DNA of 64,000 nt, taken from NCBI GenBank assembly GCA_024529925.1, contig JAFEUB010001428.1, positions 1,066,001-1,130,000 on the forward strand. Reading direction: 5' to 3'. Below the pieces are notes generated by a model. That model ran no database searches, was not told the origin of the DNA, and saw only the letters and a list, made by a program, of their open reading frames with translations. Position 1 is the stretch's first letter; each line of letters begins with the position of its first letter. Shown here one piece after another: positions 1 through 11,345 of this stretch. Source of the stretch: Ophthalmolycus amberensis. Lineage: Eukaryota > Chordata > Actinopteri > Perciformes > Zoarcidae. A program made the translations under genes and the position numbers.

Positions 1-912
1 ACTTTTTAACATTGACCTAAAACCACATACAAAAATAGGATGCAGAGGTGGAAGACGCTGGAGGAGCTTACTGGGCCTTTAGGGTCTGGAAAACCTCGTG
101 CTATGGAAACTTCCCCCTCCCTAGTGGGGGGGCACCACCATGCCCCACTGGCATGACTGGTATGAGGGGAACTGTGCTTTCTGCTCAAACCCCGGGTCAC
201 ATGCAGAGGATTAAATATAGCAGCTCTGAAAACCCGCCACGAGTAAATGAGCTTCTAATTCGAGCCTCGTCCTCTCATCTCCTCTCGCCGCCTCCCCACT
301 GCTGTTGGGCGGGAGAGTCCTGTTGACGAGTGTGTGACGCACACAAAATACATAAAGCTCCTATAGCGCATACGTCACACACGCATATACGCTCACCCCC
401 GTGAAGTTATCTCTATCTCTCCACACACACACACACACACACACACTTCACATCTAAAATGGTTGGTCGGTGCGAGCTGCCTGGGCTGTAAATACCCCGT
501 GATCAGAGCTTGTATCCTGTGTTTGTGTGTATATATATATATATATATATACGTGTGTGTTGTCATTGAAATGTCAAGCCGGGTGTAAAGCCAGGTTGCC
601 CAACATACTGCAGCATGTGACTGCTAGCAGGCTCACTGATATTAGATCTCTTAAGAAAGCAGTAACGGTAATTTGCTAGAAAGGTTTTGTTTTTTTGCGC
701 TTTAGATGTTTGTTCTTTGTCTTGGTAAGAACACGTATTGTCCTCCAGATTTCTGTGTGTGTACAATGAGTAACCCCACGCACTCGTCGTCTGACTCACT
801 CTTGTCCTTCTTGCCCTCTCTTCTGTCACCCACCAATCCCTTCATCTGTTCTCTTTTCCCTTTTCATTTCTCCTCCCACCGTCCTCTCCTCCCACCTGAC
901 CCCCTCCTCCAG
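1..912 (+). other. fnip1 intron (3' part)
   Basis: Intronic sequence with a CA tract near 421-446 and a TA tract near 529-551. From about 780 the sense strand is pyrimidine-rich, leading into the acceptor at 911-912. I see no exon here. Confidence 0.75.
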
Positions 913-1048
913 CCTCTCTGAGCAGCCTGTTGATCACTCCCTTCCCGTCTCCTGGCTCCTCCCTGACCAGCAGCTGTGCGTCCAGCTACCAGCGCCGATG
1001 GCTCCGCAGCCAGACCACCAGCCTGGAAAACGGCGTCTTCCCCCGATG
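913..1048 (+). CDS. fnip1: fnip1 exon: serine-rich [13 protein letters not shown] segment
   Basis: The acceptor follows a pyrimidine-rich run ending ctcctccag, and the donor is G|gtgagac. The exon enters in phase with two bases completing an Ala or Ser codon, then reads [13 protein letters not shown] and, near the end, [15 protein letters not shown]. The last codon (Trp) is split over the intron. This is the serine-rich, phosphorylatable linker of FNIP1. It is the first fnip1 coding exon visible in the window. Confidence 0.93.
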
Positions 1049-4000
1049 GTGAGACGCATACAAACATGCTGATCGGTTCGGTTCTTTATCGATACTCTTA
1101 TCGGTTCTTTATGATTATTTTGTGAGAAAACAGGAAAGGAATCAACATTGGTTTGTTATTGTTGTTGGTAAACAAATAGTCTTTCTTGAGCAGCAATACA
1201 AAAAGTTCCAAAATCTTTAATCACAGCGAAACAATTATCTGAGTGATTATCTTTCATTTATTATCCTGTTCAGTGGACGAGGACGGACGGCTGCTCCACA
1301 GACTGATGTTCTCTTGTTGGTCACATGTTGTGATGAACTGCTGCTGTTTCCTTCTTTACTTGTGAGGCTTTTATTACATTTGAGACAAAGAGAGTTCTCG
1401 GCATCTGCTGGAGGGAAATGAAGCCACACTTATCAATACTCTGGGTTTTCACTGATTTAGATGCACACACATCTATGCGAGGTGCTTCCACGAACACATT
1501 GTACAGTGATTGTGTGCACACTTGGAGAGAGAGAGACGTGTTTAAACTCTGCACGACTTCCCAAACACACACTTAGCAGTCCGTCCCAGTCGCCCTTTTT
1601 ACCTCCATGTCTATGGCCTCTGACGGGCTTCTATAAAGTTTATCCTGCCAGGACTTCCTCTGAATCCAGCAGGCAGCTGGACACACACACACACACGCAG
1701 AGAGAGAGCTGTGACTAGACAGGATGCTATGTTGGCCCGTCACTGTAAATGCAGCTGTCAGCCTCTGAGTGCTCTCATCTTCGCGGCGCTCCAGTGCACC
1801 AAAGCGTCTTGTTTACCAGCTGCAGCAGTAAAAGAGCTCAGATTACAAATCATTTGACGTGTTTTCTTTGCTAAACTGAAGTGCCCAAGTGTTTGTTTCT
1901 GCTGATGGAGAGTCACTAGAGGCAAAAACATGCTTTTGGTTCACTGGTGATTTTGAGATTTTGTGCTATTTTGCTTCCATAACATTTACTATCGGACTAG
2001 TGGAGCGAAAGCATCCTAAATGCACATTTAGATGTTTATTTTACTACTTTGTTTATTTGCGTCTGTAGATTTCTCCTAAATTCACCAAAAGTTACCATTA
2101 CATAACGCCTCATTTGCATCTTTAAACATAACATTTCATAAAACTTGTAATACATAAAACCGTCTTCTTCATGTGAGTGATGAAGTGGTGAACATTCACC
2201 TGTAGAGTCTCTAAATGTCTGTAATGTAACTAAACGTCTCTTTAAAGGACGTTTCCTCTCAATGAGTTTGTTCTCAGACTCTGATGATAAATTTCCACTT
2301 CAGCAGCTCTTACATTCACCAAACTTCACTCTTTCATTCCTCTCTGTGTGCTGAAGGTTCACACATCACTCACACACTCATTTATACAACGTTTTAGTAA
2401 TAAAAACATGGAGGAAATTGTTATTTTTTGGCTGTTGACCGAGTTTCCTGATTTATGGAGTGACACAAAGAGGTGCAAAAGTACAAGAAAGACACTTAAC
2501 CAAAGGAAACCCTGAGCAGTATTCTAATTGGTGTTGTGAGGCAGGATACGACTTTACCAAGACTCGCATGTCGAGTAAACATTTGGGCACATAAATCAGG
2601 ATTATGATGTTGTCTCTGAAGTTGAGCTCCTTCGTGTGTCCCGATCAGGTCGGTGGAGGAGAGCTTCAACATGTCCGACGAAAGCGGCGTGCCGAGCCTC
2701 GGCGTGGCCCGGAAGAAGAAGATCGCCATCGGGGTCATCTTCACGCTGTCGCCCAACGCCGAGGAGAACAGCCGCTTCCAGGATTTCTTCTTCTCCCACT
2801 TCCCTCTCTTTGAAAGCCACATGAACAAACTCAAGAGCGCCATCGAACAGGTGACTTTCATGCCTTTGTTCACACTGAAGATAAGCTTGGCAGTGAGGTC
2901 ATGAGTCAAAGGGCTGACCTGTGGTTGTGTTTACTGCCGTCTGTCAAAGCTCTGGATGTCTTCTGTAACTCAATGTGTGTGTGTTGTGTCCCTCTCGAGG
3001 CCATGAAGATGAGTCGGCGGTCAGCGGACGCCAGCCAGAGGGCCTTGGCTTACAGCCGGATGGTGGACGGACTCAACGAGTTCAGGTTGGACAACGGCTC
3101 GCATTCTCTCAGACAATAACATGACATAATTCATTTTTCTTTCTTCCTCATTGCGCTCACGACTGAACTTGCAAACACTGGCGCTTTTGTTGATTGCACA
3201 TCACGGCATAGCTGACCTTTTTTAGGGTGTTTATGGAGACAATGTCACATCACAGACTTTATCTCTTTATACATGAGGCCTGAGCACCGACCAGCTGTCT
3301 GCAATGACCCTATTCAAGCAGAAGGAATTATTATTATTTATGCAAACTAATCTCCTTTTTGAGGGACTTAATGTGCGTGGACATCCCCTGCTCGGTGGAG
3401 CCAGACTGGTTCCACCGAGCCTCCTAGAAAGTGGTTTGTTTCGGGTTTGTCAGATTTCCTTTCTTTAAGTCAGCCGTAAATATGAACTGCTTCACATGCA
3501 TCTTATCCAAAGCCTAGTCCTCTAATGTTCCTTTAGAGTACGGCACCACGTGCCCGTACTAATCATGTGTCACTCTAACATTTTGGCAGCTTTAACGACA
3601 TGAGACGTATTTTATTACATGCTTTTCATTCCAAGCATAGTTTAAGCCAGTGGGCACCATTTAGTGTTTATTTTAAGTTGACTAAGCAGGCATCACACTG
3701 TTTTGTTTCTCATGTAACGGTCACATTACTGTGACACACAGCTGTCATCAATGTATCCTAAAACGCGTCTTCGTCAGTTAGAACGAGTGAATGAAAAAGC
3801 TGCTTTTTGTGTCTGTGGTGTTGTTGGCATCGGCTACGTGATGGTGTCGCTGCATCGCGAGCTGAATGTACGGAGGTGAAGGGATGCTGTTACTGGTGCT
3901 GGTGTGCTGAGGTGATCGCAGCAATAAATAATGAAGCCATGAATACTCAGCGTGGTTTATGTGAGAGGATAGCGTGATGCTAACGGCCTCGGCCCTTTCA

Positions 4001-4475
4001 AATGACTATTATTTTAAAAGCTAATTAGTAACGCGTTTACTAACCCCAGTGAGAGAAAAGGAGGAACTCACAGTTCCCTACCTGTCGTGAGCACACCACA
4101 GATGTTGCATTGTGACTGCAGTGCATGCTGGGAGTTCTTGCGTTAGGGCTTTTTTGGTTGTGTTTAGGGAAGCTTATTTTCTACCGGTTACTTCTCAACT
4201 CTGTGCCGCAACTACCCCGTATGAAGACACCGCTTTCTTTAGTTTTACCAGAAACGGCAGTTCCAACAACGATTTCATCATTTTCTTTGTGTTGACATCA
4301 AATATGAAATCTTAAAATCTTCCTGATTTAGGTTCTAAGGTTGTGCTTGTGTGTGACGGGCTTGTCAGTACTGCATCCGTGTTTGGGACTGACAAAACAC
4401 ACAAACTTGTTTTAAGTATGTGTGTACGCATGCCTGTGTACGCATGCCTGTCTCCACCACTACTTTCACTTGCCC

Positions 4476-4510
<35 letters not shown>

Positions 4511-6459
4511 GCTGGCAGGCAGAGGTCCCCTCATCGCTGCAGTCATATGCCTGCTGGCAGCCGGCCACGGCAACTCAAGCCTCCGGAGTGGCAACCCTAT
4601 CTACCTCAGACACCGGCCACAAGCACCAGAATAGTAAATAATATGCGAGTGCCAGCAGGAGGAACGAGCCGCAAACCAAATATCTGTCAAATCTCACCTT
4701 CAGACGGCAGCTATATATAAGCGCAGCCACCTTTGCCATTCAGAGGTTTTGACTTCATGGAACATGACGGAAGGAAAGTGGAAGAAATGTCTTCGCCGGA
4801 GGCTGAGGGAGACTCTGGTCTGACGTAGTTGGAGGGTGGACCTGCACGCATGCTGACGGAGATAAGCTGCAGACTTAGCAGAGGCATGTGTGCATCAAAG
4901 TCACTCCAGCATATTTGGGGTTATGTTAGGCTTTTGTGGTTGGATGAAGATCAGGAGGACTGAGCGAGGCAGAAGCACTTAATACTGCAGTGTTCGGAGT
5001 CTTAGTTCCCATTTTAGCCAACGCATCCTCGTGCAGCGGCTCGTATGATGTCGCTCTTTGAATCGTCGAAAGAAAACGCAGCTCGTGGACGAGTCAGCAG
5101 CAGGTTCCAGGTTCATGTCACATCCCGGCTCTTTAAAGTTCACCTGAACAGCTGCTGCAGAGAGGCGGAGTCCTCCCACTCATCAGCAGACCCGGTGGGG
5201 TCAAGTGTGGCTTTAAAAGGCCGCGGACAAGTCGACCCGCTTATAACGCAGGAATGTAGAAAGCTGTTTTATTAACTCTTTAAATAACTAATCCATGCAA
5301 AATCTCATCTGGAGTCTTGAGTTTCTTATGCGCTCGATGAACGATTTATGTCTTGAAGGGAGAGAAAGTGAGACGGCGACAGAAACTCAACATTTAATCA
5401 AACTAAAGATGTGTTTCTGCGTCACATGTAAGCTGCTTTAAAGTACACTGCCACAGTCATTGTGTTGATTCTAATCAGCAGGTTTCAGGGTTACAACACC
5501 AAAACTTGCAACAGTGACTATGTTGCAATGCAGTTAATTAGTTCTTCTTTTCGCGGAGTGTTTTCTTTGGACAAATACGTGGACCTGAAATAGCTTGAAT
5601 ACTGGGGAACCGGTGAAGGTCACATTCACTGCGACACCTGTGTTTTCTCTCAGCGTGCAGCCGGTCCACGTCTCCTCTCTCACCTCTCTCACCTCTCTCA
5701 CCGGGGTCTTTAGAGCTCAGAGGCTGTGAGGGAACCTTGTTTACGCTCTTTGAGCTCACGCCGTTTACAGCCGAGACTACATCTAAAGCTAGAACACCTT
5801 TTGTATTCCTCATCAGTCGGACCTGCAAAGTCCCGTGACCAGATCAGCTGGAAGTTGATGGCACTTTTAAGTGTTAATATAATATATAATGTGTTCGCAA
5901 TGAATAAGAATAAGCTGATAAAACATATTTCCACAGTTGAATATAACAAAAACAGAACAGTAAAACAGCAACATAATGATTGTTATAATGATAATAACAG
6001 TAACGAGGAGGAGGATAATAACGTAAAACCATAAGATCAAAATATACAAATAACACGTAAAACCATTCAAAACAAAGCCAAAAGAGAAGAGCAGCTCTGT
6101 GTTTACAAACAGGCAGTGTGGAGGCCGGCCTGATGTGCAACAGCATCTCTTTCCAGAGTCTGGAGGCTGTGACTCCTCCGTGCCTCAGATCTCTACAGTT
6201 TGGCATTTGAGAAAAACCACCAGAATCCAGCAGCTGCGGTCATAAAAACCGCCCGACTCTCCACATTCCTCGGGCTGCAGAGATTCCCCCTCTGCCCCCC
6301 GTGTGGACGCTTGGCCTCCAGCCGAGACGTGCTCACCAACACGGCCCTCCTCCATGGAAACTCCAACTGAGCCACATACAGATAGATATACACACAAGCG
6401 CACTGTACAGGCCAAGGTGTGTGTGTGTGTGTGTGCGTGTGTGTGCGCGCGCAAGTTCG

Positions 6460-6497
<38 letters not shown>

Positions 6498-7677
6498 CCA
6501 GGGTCTCCCAGTGCAGACAGCGAAGCTCTGTGAACTGAGATCTCTTTTGTTTACCCCGAGAGACAATAACGAGTCTGTCCTCCCTCTGTCTGTTTTCTCC
6601 CCCTTCCCTCTCATTCGCCCCCCCCCCCCCCTCTCTTGCCCTACCTGTACCTGCAGGATGACCATCTGCGACCTGTACACCATGCCCCGGGTGGCCGAGC
6701 CCGTGTGGTTGACGATGATGTCCGGAGCGTCGGAGAAGAACCAGCTCTGCGGTCACTTCATGAGGGAGCTGTCCCTGCTGATGGAGCAGGCCTCCAAGAA
6801 CCAGTTGAGTCCTCCGCCCGTCACTCTCCGGGTTTCTTTAAACGATGCAGGAGTTTGCAACGGCAACAGCAAACCCACCTGTTGTGGAAACCAGACTCCC
6901 TATCGATCCCCATTAAGAACGCAGACAGGAATCAAGCTCGCGAATATCAATTGAATTCAATTTATTTTCATAAATCACAAAGTGTGCCTCAGAGGTTTTT
7001 ACAATCTGTACACATACGACATCCTCTCTTTGCTTGTACTTCCCGGATGAGCGTGTCAACAGAGAAACGCATGCAGGTTCACACACACACACACACACAC
7101 TATTCATTCTGGTCTCTTCCACACAGTCTGTTCTTTCTTTCACACACACACACACTGAATGTTTCACCCTCTTTGCATTTACTGGTGTGCCTCAGAGGAG
7201 CTGTGAATGAGAAGGTCCCTGCCAGTCTCTAATTGCTTATTGTTGCCGTTACAAAGCCTCGTCAAACCACTGCTGATTGTACATATTTGAATTGGTGGCG
7301 AGGCCTTTATTGAACACAGCTCCCCGTATTCAGGACGGCTGATTTAAAGGAGCAGTCGGTGCACTGAACAGGGAATACGTGTGCGTTTCTAACCGCTAGT
7401 CAGTGATTCCCTACACGTTCTAGAGTCTCTCCAGACCTTTAACTTTCTCATGCTCTCTAAATGTCCCGGTCAACCACTCGTCCTCCTGCATGATATCACG
7501 TCTTCTCTAAAGGCGTCCCGTCAGCGCTCCCGTGATGACCGACGGTGTTCTAGCACATGATTGAACTTCACTACCATGACAGTGTGCTGAGTCATGAGAC
7601 GGGAAGGGAAGTGGATGCTTGTGGTCAGGACCGAGAAGTGAATCATGCTGATAGATGTGTGTGTGTCACTCTGTGTA

Positions 7678-7708
<31 letters not shown>

Positions 7709-10700
7709 TGCAAACAAAGGATGTTTATGGTGTCCAGTCCAGCAAGGAAACTAAAGTTTTCCATGTATTTCTTAACCAAACAAGGTCTGAGAAAGTGCAC
7801 CCAGCCAGGAAGTACAATTATTTTGGGGGGATTCTAATCCACTCTCTGCTGACCAACCCTATTATCCGATATCTCCAGATTCCTCCCCGCGTTACTGACG
7901 GCCATCCTGACCAATCACCTGGCCTGGGTGCCCACCGTCATGCCCAACGGGCAGCCTCCAATCAAGATCTTCCTCGAGAAACACTCCTCCAAGAGCGTCG
8001 ACATGCTGGCAAAGACGCACCCCTACAACCCGCTGTGGGCACAGCTAGGTGAGGCAAATACAACGCGCACGCACACACACACGCACACACAGTGTGAGAG
8101 CTGCATGTCATTTGGATACTTCTGTGGGAAACAGCAGAATTGCATGTTTAGATTTCCACTAAACGTGATAAGTCTCTGGTTTCTGTTTACTGATGTGTTT
8201 ATAGGCGGATATATCGAGTCATGATGTTCTATAAATACACAGACATCAATGTACAGAGTGTGTCGAGTCCAGACGTTCACCTCAAGTGACATGGGAGACG
8301 TGTAGACAGTGAGGTCACGGCGACACCTAGTGTTCAGAGATGAGAACTGCAAACCTGCAGCAAATTGTGCAAAATGTTAAAAAGAATAATTTCTTGAAAC
8401 AAACCTTTTTATCAATTAAAATAAATATTTTTATTTCGTGCATCTGAAACATGAATACTGATGTTTCTGTTTTCCGTCACCGTGTGTAGGAGACCTGTAC
8501 GGGTCCATCGGGTCCCCGGTGCGGCTGTCCAGGACGGTGGTGGTGGGCCGCCGTCAGGAGCTGGTCCAGAGACTCCTCTACGTCCTCACCTACTTCATCC
8601 GCTGCTCCGAGCTGCTGGAGACCCACATGCTGGACAGCGCCGAGGACGAGGCCATCGTCCTGCCCGGCTCCCTCATCACCACCTCCCTGAGGAAAGGAGA
8701 GGTGGAGGAGTCGGACTACGTCCTGGTCACCGTCCACAAGCCCAGCGGGGACTACCTGTCCCACAGCCGGCAGCCGGAGGCGGAGGACGGCAGCTACCCT
8801 TCAGACAACAGCCTGCAGAGCAGCACGTACACGGACACGGAGGCTGGAGTGTGGTGCCGGGGACACACCCAAGGAGGAAGATGAGGAGGAGGAGGAGGAG
8901 GAGGACAGCAGTGAGAGTCAAGGGTCTGGGAGCAGTGTGCTACAGACCGGACTCAGCCAGGGTAACAACCCTGTTATCAGGACCGCAGAAGCAGCTGAAC
9001 CCGGGGAGCCGCGCAGGGAGTCCAGCAGCCCGCTGGCCACCGAGGCCCGGCTGGAGACGGTGCTGCGCGTCGGCTCGGCGTCCCCCAGGGAGCAGGTCTG
9101 TGTGCTGGATGCAGAGACCAAGGGGGACCTGAAACTTATCGTCCCGTCCGTACCCACGACCCTCTCATCAAGTCCATCCCCGGCTCCCGGCACCACAGAG
9201 GTTACAAACTGTGGGCCGGAGGCTGGGATGGACGGGGTGCCTGCTCCACGGACCTTGGAGATCCCTCTCGAGAAGAAGCCCCCGGATAAGAACCCGACCG
9301 GTGCCGTGCCGGTGCCGGTGCCAGCGGTGCCCGTAAACGCCGTGACAGGGGCCCATGGCTCTGACTCTGACAGAGGAGGAGGGGCCGGCAACAAAAGTCA
9401 CTTTCCTCATCGGCGACTCCATGTCTCCCGAGTCGGACACGGAGAGCCGCAGACGGAAGGTGGAGGAGGTTTACAAGAAACACCTCAACCAGCAGATTCT
9501 CCATCACGGGCAACTTTATCAACAGCAACCGCCGCAGAGAGGAGCGGACTCAGCCACCAGCAACACGGGCGCATCGGAGGACCAAACCAAACAGACCAAG
9601 GTGGCTCCGGCCCTGCAGCGGGTGTCCAGTAAGTGGATACCGACCTGTGTGGACGATTTTGACGAGTACTTCAGCCAGGAGAACCCCGTGGAAACTAGGA
9701 CTATAGACAACGTGGCCAAGCGGGTGGAGGCCAGCACCACGGACAGGACGCACAAAGCCTTGCTGGACCCCTCGGGAGCAGTGGGGGGTCAGGGTTTGGG
9801 TGTCTGTTTAGCTCCAGGCAGCGGAGACGTAGGGTCCTGGCAGAAAGGGAGACGCTTTGTCCGACGTCCAGAGGAGGTGCAGGTGTGGGTCCACGGATTC
9901 CTCTGACAAGGGTCTACCGTCGTCGGTCCCCGTCCCGCCGGACAGCAAAGAGGACCAAAAGCGCAAGGCGGCGCCCGTCAACGACTGGGAGATACCGCGC
10001 AACGAGAGCTCGGACAGCGCGCTGGGGGACAGCGAGAGCGAGGACACGGAGGACTGGCAGGAGGAGGTGCTGGTGGCCTTCCCGGGGTGAGCAGGACGAT
10101 CTATCGTCGTCATTTGAAAACAACCAAAAACACATCTCATCTCATGTTTTTTGATTTGTAGGTCGAAGCTGGTGGAGAACTACTCGAAGCCGAGCATCGC
10201 CAACTTTGGCCGCTCTCTGTTCGGAGGCTACTGCCCCACCTACGTGCCAGACTTTGTACTGCATGGGTTGCCCACCGACGAGAAGCTGCGGCAGTGCCTC
10301 ATGGCCGAGTTATCCCACGCTGTTCAGGTAAAGGACTGCCCCCCCCCCCCTTCTTTGCGTCCTCTTTGCATGTGTCTCATTGGACGCTCTGTTCCTCTGC
10401 AGCATCCAGTGCTGGATGAGCCCATAGCGGAGGCCGTCTGCATTATAGCAGACACGGACAAGTGGTCGGTGCAGGTGGCCAGCAGTCAGAGACGAGCCAC
10501 GGACGTCAACAAGCTGGGGAAGGAGGTCCTGGTGTCCAGCCTGGTGTCCAGCCTGCTGCAGTCCACTCAGCAGCTCTACAAACTCAACCTGTCACCCAAC
10601 TTTGTACGGGACGCCTCTCAGCCAGACACTCATCAGTGTGCAGTCATCAACACTTTCACTAACCGCCTCCTCTCCTCCTCAGTGTATCATGCACCTCGAG

Positions 10701-11137
10701 GACCGCCTGCAGGAAATCTACTTCAAGAGCAAGATGCTCGCTGAGTATTTGAAGGGCCAGACGAGAGTCCACGTGAAGGAGCTGGGCATGGTGTTGGGGT
10801 AAGAAGTTCACCTGTAACCTTAACATTCAGATCATATTACTTACGTACAAATGCAGCCAAAGTCCAGCCACTGGTGTCACACTCCTCCTCTGACCAGCAG
10901 GTGGCAGCAATGCTCTGAGATGAATAGCAGTGTGTTCAGAAACAGCGCTAGCTGGAGAACATGGGTGTAAACAATGCAAGACGGACGTGCTGTTGACATG
11001 TTTGTTCCTGTTATTTGAAGCAGATCTCATCTCATCCTGCTCTTTGCTCTCGTTGCAGAATCGAGTCCAGCGACCTCCCCCTGTTGGCGGCCGTGGCCAG
11101 CACGCACTCCCCCTACGTGGCCCAGATCCTGCTGTGA
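913..11137 (+). CDS. fnip1: Folliculin-interacting protein 1, 3' ten coding exons (5' partial)
   Basis: FNIP1 binds folliculin (FLCN), AMPK and HSP90. The FLCN-FNIP complex acts at lysosomes as a RagC/D GTPase-activating factor controlling mTORC1 and TFEB/TFE3. Exons: 913-1048, 2649-2850, 3000-3085, 6657-6803, 7879-8048, 8490-10086, 10162-10327, 10403-10603, 10683-10798, 11059-11137. All junctions are GT-AG and the phases agree throughout. Diagnostic FNIP1 stretches are [75 protein letters not shown] and the C-terminus [13 protein letters not shown]. They cover part of the N-terminal longin region, the middle region and the C-terminal DENN-like region. About 965 codons are present; roughly the first 260 residues lie outside the window. 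FNIP2 is the main alternative, but the serine-rich and linker motifs fit FNIP1 better and the rapgef6-like neighbour agrees. The 1.6-kb exon has three apparent +1 frameshifts; all other exons are intact, which argues against a pseudogene. Confidence 0.95.
1049..2648 (+). other. fnip1 intron
   Basis: Intron with short CA tracts and an AT-rich stretch around 1930-2470 that may be an old interspersed repeat. No coding or RNA feature recognised. Confidence 0.7.
2649..2850 (+). CDS. fnip1: fnip1 exon: [10 protein letters not shown] / [18 protein letters not shown]
   Basis: The acceptor is gatcag|GTCGGTG and the donor is CAG|gtgact. The first base completes the Trp codon of the previous exon. The product reads [12 protein letters not shown], then [15 protein letters not shown], then [22 protein letters not shown]. 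This block belongs to the conserved FNIP middle region and is nearly invariant among vertebrate FNIPs. Confidence 0.95.
3000..3085 (+). CDS. fnip1: fnip1 exon: [20 protein letters not shown]
   Basis: The acceptor is ctctcgag|GCCATG. The donor is TTCAG|gttgga, a weak GT site fixed by reading-frame continuity: AG plus G gives Arg into the next exon. The exon encodes [20 protein letters not shown] followed by MVDGLNEF, a strongly conserved helical FNIP segment. The preceding intron is only 149 bp. Confidence 0.93.
3086..6656 (+). other. fnip1 intron with CA microsatellites
   Basis: Intron of 3.57 kb. It has CA/GT tracts at about 4478-4508, 6418-6450 and 6461-6495 and an A-rich stretch at 5870-6060. 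Open frames seen here are repeat-driven. No exon with similarity to known proteins was found. Confidence 0.7.
6657..6803 (+). CDS. fnip1: fnip1 exon: [20 protein letters not shown]
   Basis: The acceptor ctgcag|GATGACC follows a run of 13 C plus a CT-rich tract. The donor AACCA|gttgag is non-standard, but CA plus A in the next exon gives Gln and restores the expected NQFLPALL reading. The product is [20 protein letters not shown], then [20 protein letters not shown]. The longer open frame across this exon is read-through into intron and CA repeats and is not coding. Confidence 0.93.
6804..7878 (+). other. fnip1 intron with CA/GT microsatellites
   Basis: Intron with CA tracts at about 7081-7100 and 7141-7155 and a GT tract at about 7680-7709. 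Nothing else recognised. Confidence 0.7.
7879..8048 (+). CDS. fnip1: fnip1 exon: [20 protein letters not shown]
   Basis: The acceptor is atctccag|ATTCCTC and the donor is CTAG|gtgagg. It encodes [20 protein letters not shown], then [20 protein letters not shown], ending [14 protein letters not shown]. This is the most conserved core of the FNIP family. Phase with the flanking exons is exact. Confidence 0.95.
8049..8489 (+). other. fnip1 intron
   Basis: Intron of 441 bp with a short CA tract at about 8066-8091. No other feature seen. Confidence 0.75.
8490..10086 (+). CDS. fnip1: fnip1 large exon with three apparent +1 frameshifts
   Basis: The acceptor is gtgtag|GAGACC and the donor is CCGGG|gtgagc; at 1597 nt this is the main linker exon. 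It starts [20 protein letters not shown] and [20 protein letters not shown]. The homologous reading then changes frame three times, each time by one surplus base: between about 8845 and 8875 (GGGG at 8859-8862), between 9337 and about 9400 (GGGG at 9348-9351), and between 9833 and 9857 (GGG at 9847-9849). In frame 2 a TGA follows at 8882. Later homologous segments include [43 protein letters not shown] and [20 protein letters not shown]. The three shifts sum to 3, so the exon leaves in the correct phase. Consensus errors at G runs are the simplest explanation; real lesions are not excluded. Confidence 0.9.
10162..10327 (+). CDS. fnip1: fnip1 exon: [20 protein letters not shown]
   Basis: The acceptor is gatttgtag|GTCGAAG and the donor is GTTCAG|gtaaag. 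It encodes [37 protein letters not shown] and [14 protein letters not shown]. It is the start of the C-terminal FNIP (DENN-like) block. The next intron is only 75 bp and begins close to a poly-C run. Confidence 0.95.
10403..10603 (+). CDS. fnip1: fnip1 exon: [20 protein letters not shown]
   Basis: The acceptor is cctctgcag|CATCCAG and the donor is AACTTT|gtacgg. It is a clean phase-0 exon of 67 codons reading [40 protein letters not shown] and [20 protein letters not shown]. This is the DENN core of the FNIP C-terminal domain. Confidence 0.95.
10683..10798 (+). CDS. fnip1: fnip1 exon: [20 protein letters not shown]
   Basis: The acceptor is ctcctcag|TGTATC and the donor is TTGGG|gtaaga. It encodes [20 protein letters not shown] and [19 protein letters not shown]. 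The 79-bp intron before it is among the shortest in the gene. Confidence 0.95.
10894..10908 (+). promoter_or_regulatory. CTCF-like motif CCAGCAGGTGGCAGC in the last fnip1 intron
   Basis: CCAGCAGGTGGCAGC fits the vertebrate CTCF core consensus (CCASYAGRKGGCRS) at every position. It lies in the intron between the last two fnip1 exons. Occupancy cannot be judged from sequence. Confidence 0.5.
11059..11137 (+). CDS. fnip1: fnip1 terminal coding exon and stop
   Basis: The acceptor is cgttgcag|AATCGAG. It encodes [20 protein letters not shown] then AQILL and TGA at 11135-11137. The invariant [11 protein letters not shown] end of FNIP proteins fixes the stop. Confidence 0.96.
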
Positions 11138-11154
11138 GCCCCGTCAGACCTGAG

Positions 11155-11345
11155 GAAACCCCGTCAGACCCGAGGAGGCCCCCTTCAGATCCGAGGAGGC
11201 CCCCTTCAGATCCGAGGAGGCCCCCTTCAGATCCGAGGAAGCCCCCTTCAGATCCGAGGAGGCCCCCTTCAGATCCGAGGAAGCCCCCTTCGGATCCGAG
11301 GAGGCCCCCTTCAGATCCGAGGAAGCCCCCGTCAGACCCGCGGAG
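11155..11345 (+). repeat. 21-bp tandem repeat in the fnip1 3'UTR
   Basis: About nine head-to-tail copies of a 21-bp GC-rich unit (core CCCTTCAGATCCGAGGA) begin 18 bp after the fnip1 stop. Units alternate between GAGG and GAAG versions, giving a partial 42-bp higher-order pattern. Because 21 is a multiple of three it stays open as an artificial RRPPSDP repeat, but it lies after the conserved FNIP C-terminus. Confidence 0.9.

Noticed and set aside
6301..6954. 217-residue frame over a fnip1 exon
   Set aside because: Only 6657-6803 is exon. The rest is intron and CA repeat, with splice sites fixing the borders.
8827..8911. An 85-bp mini-intron that would repair the first fnip1 frameshift
   Set aside because: GT-AG and length modulo 3 would fit, but the 3' end is purine-rich with no pyrimidine tract, and it would not explain the other two shifts.
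9783..9788. GGGGGG run as the site of the third fnip1 frameshift
   Set aside because: Shifting here exposes TAG stops at 9809 and 9830 in the new frame, so the change must lie after 9833.
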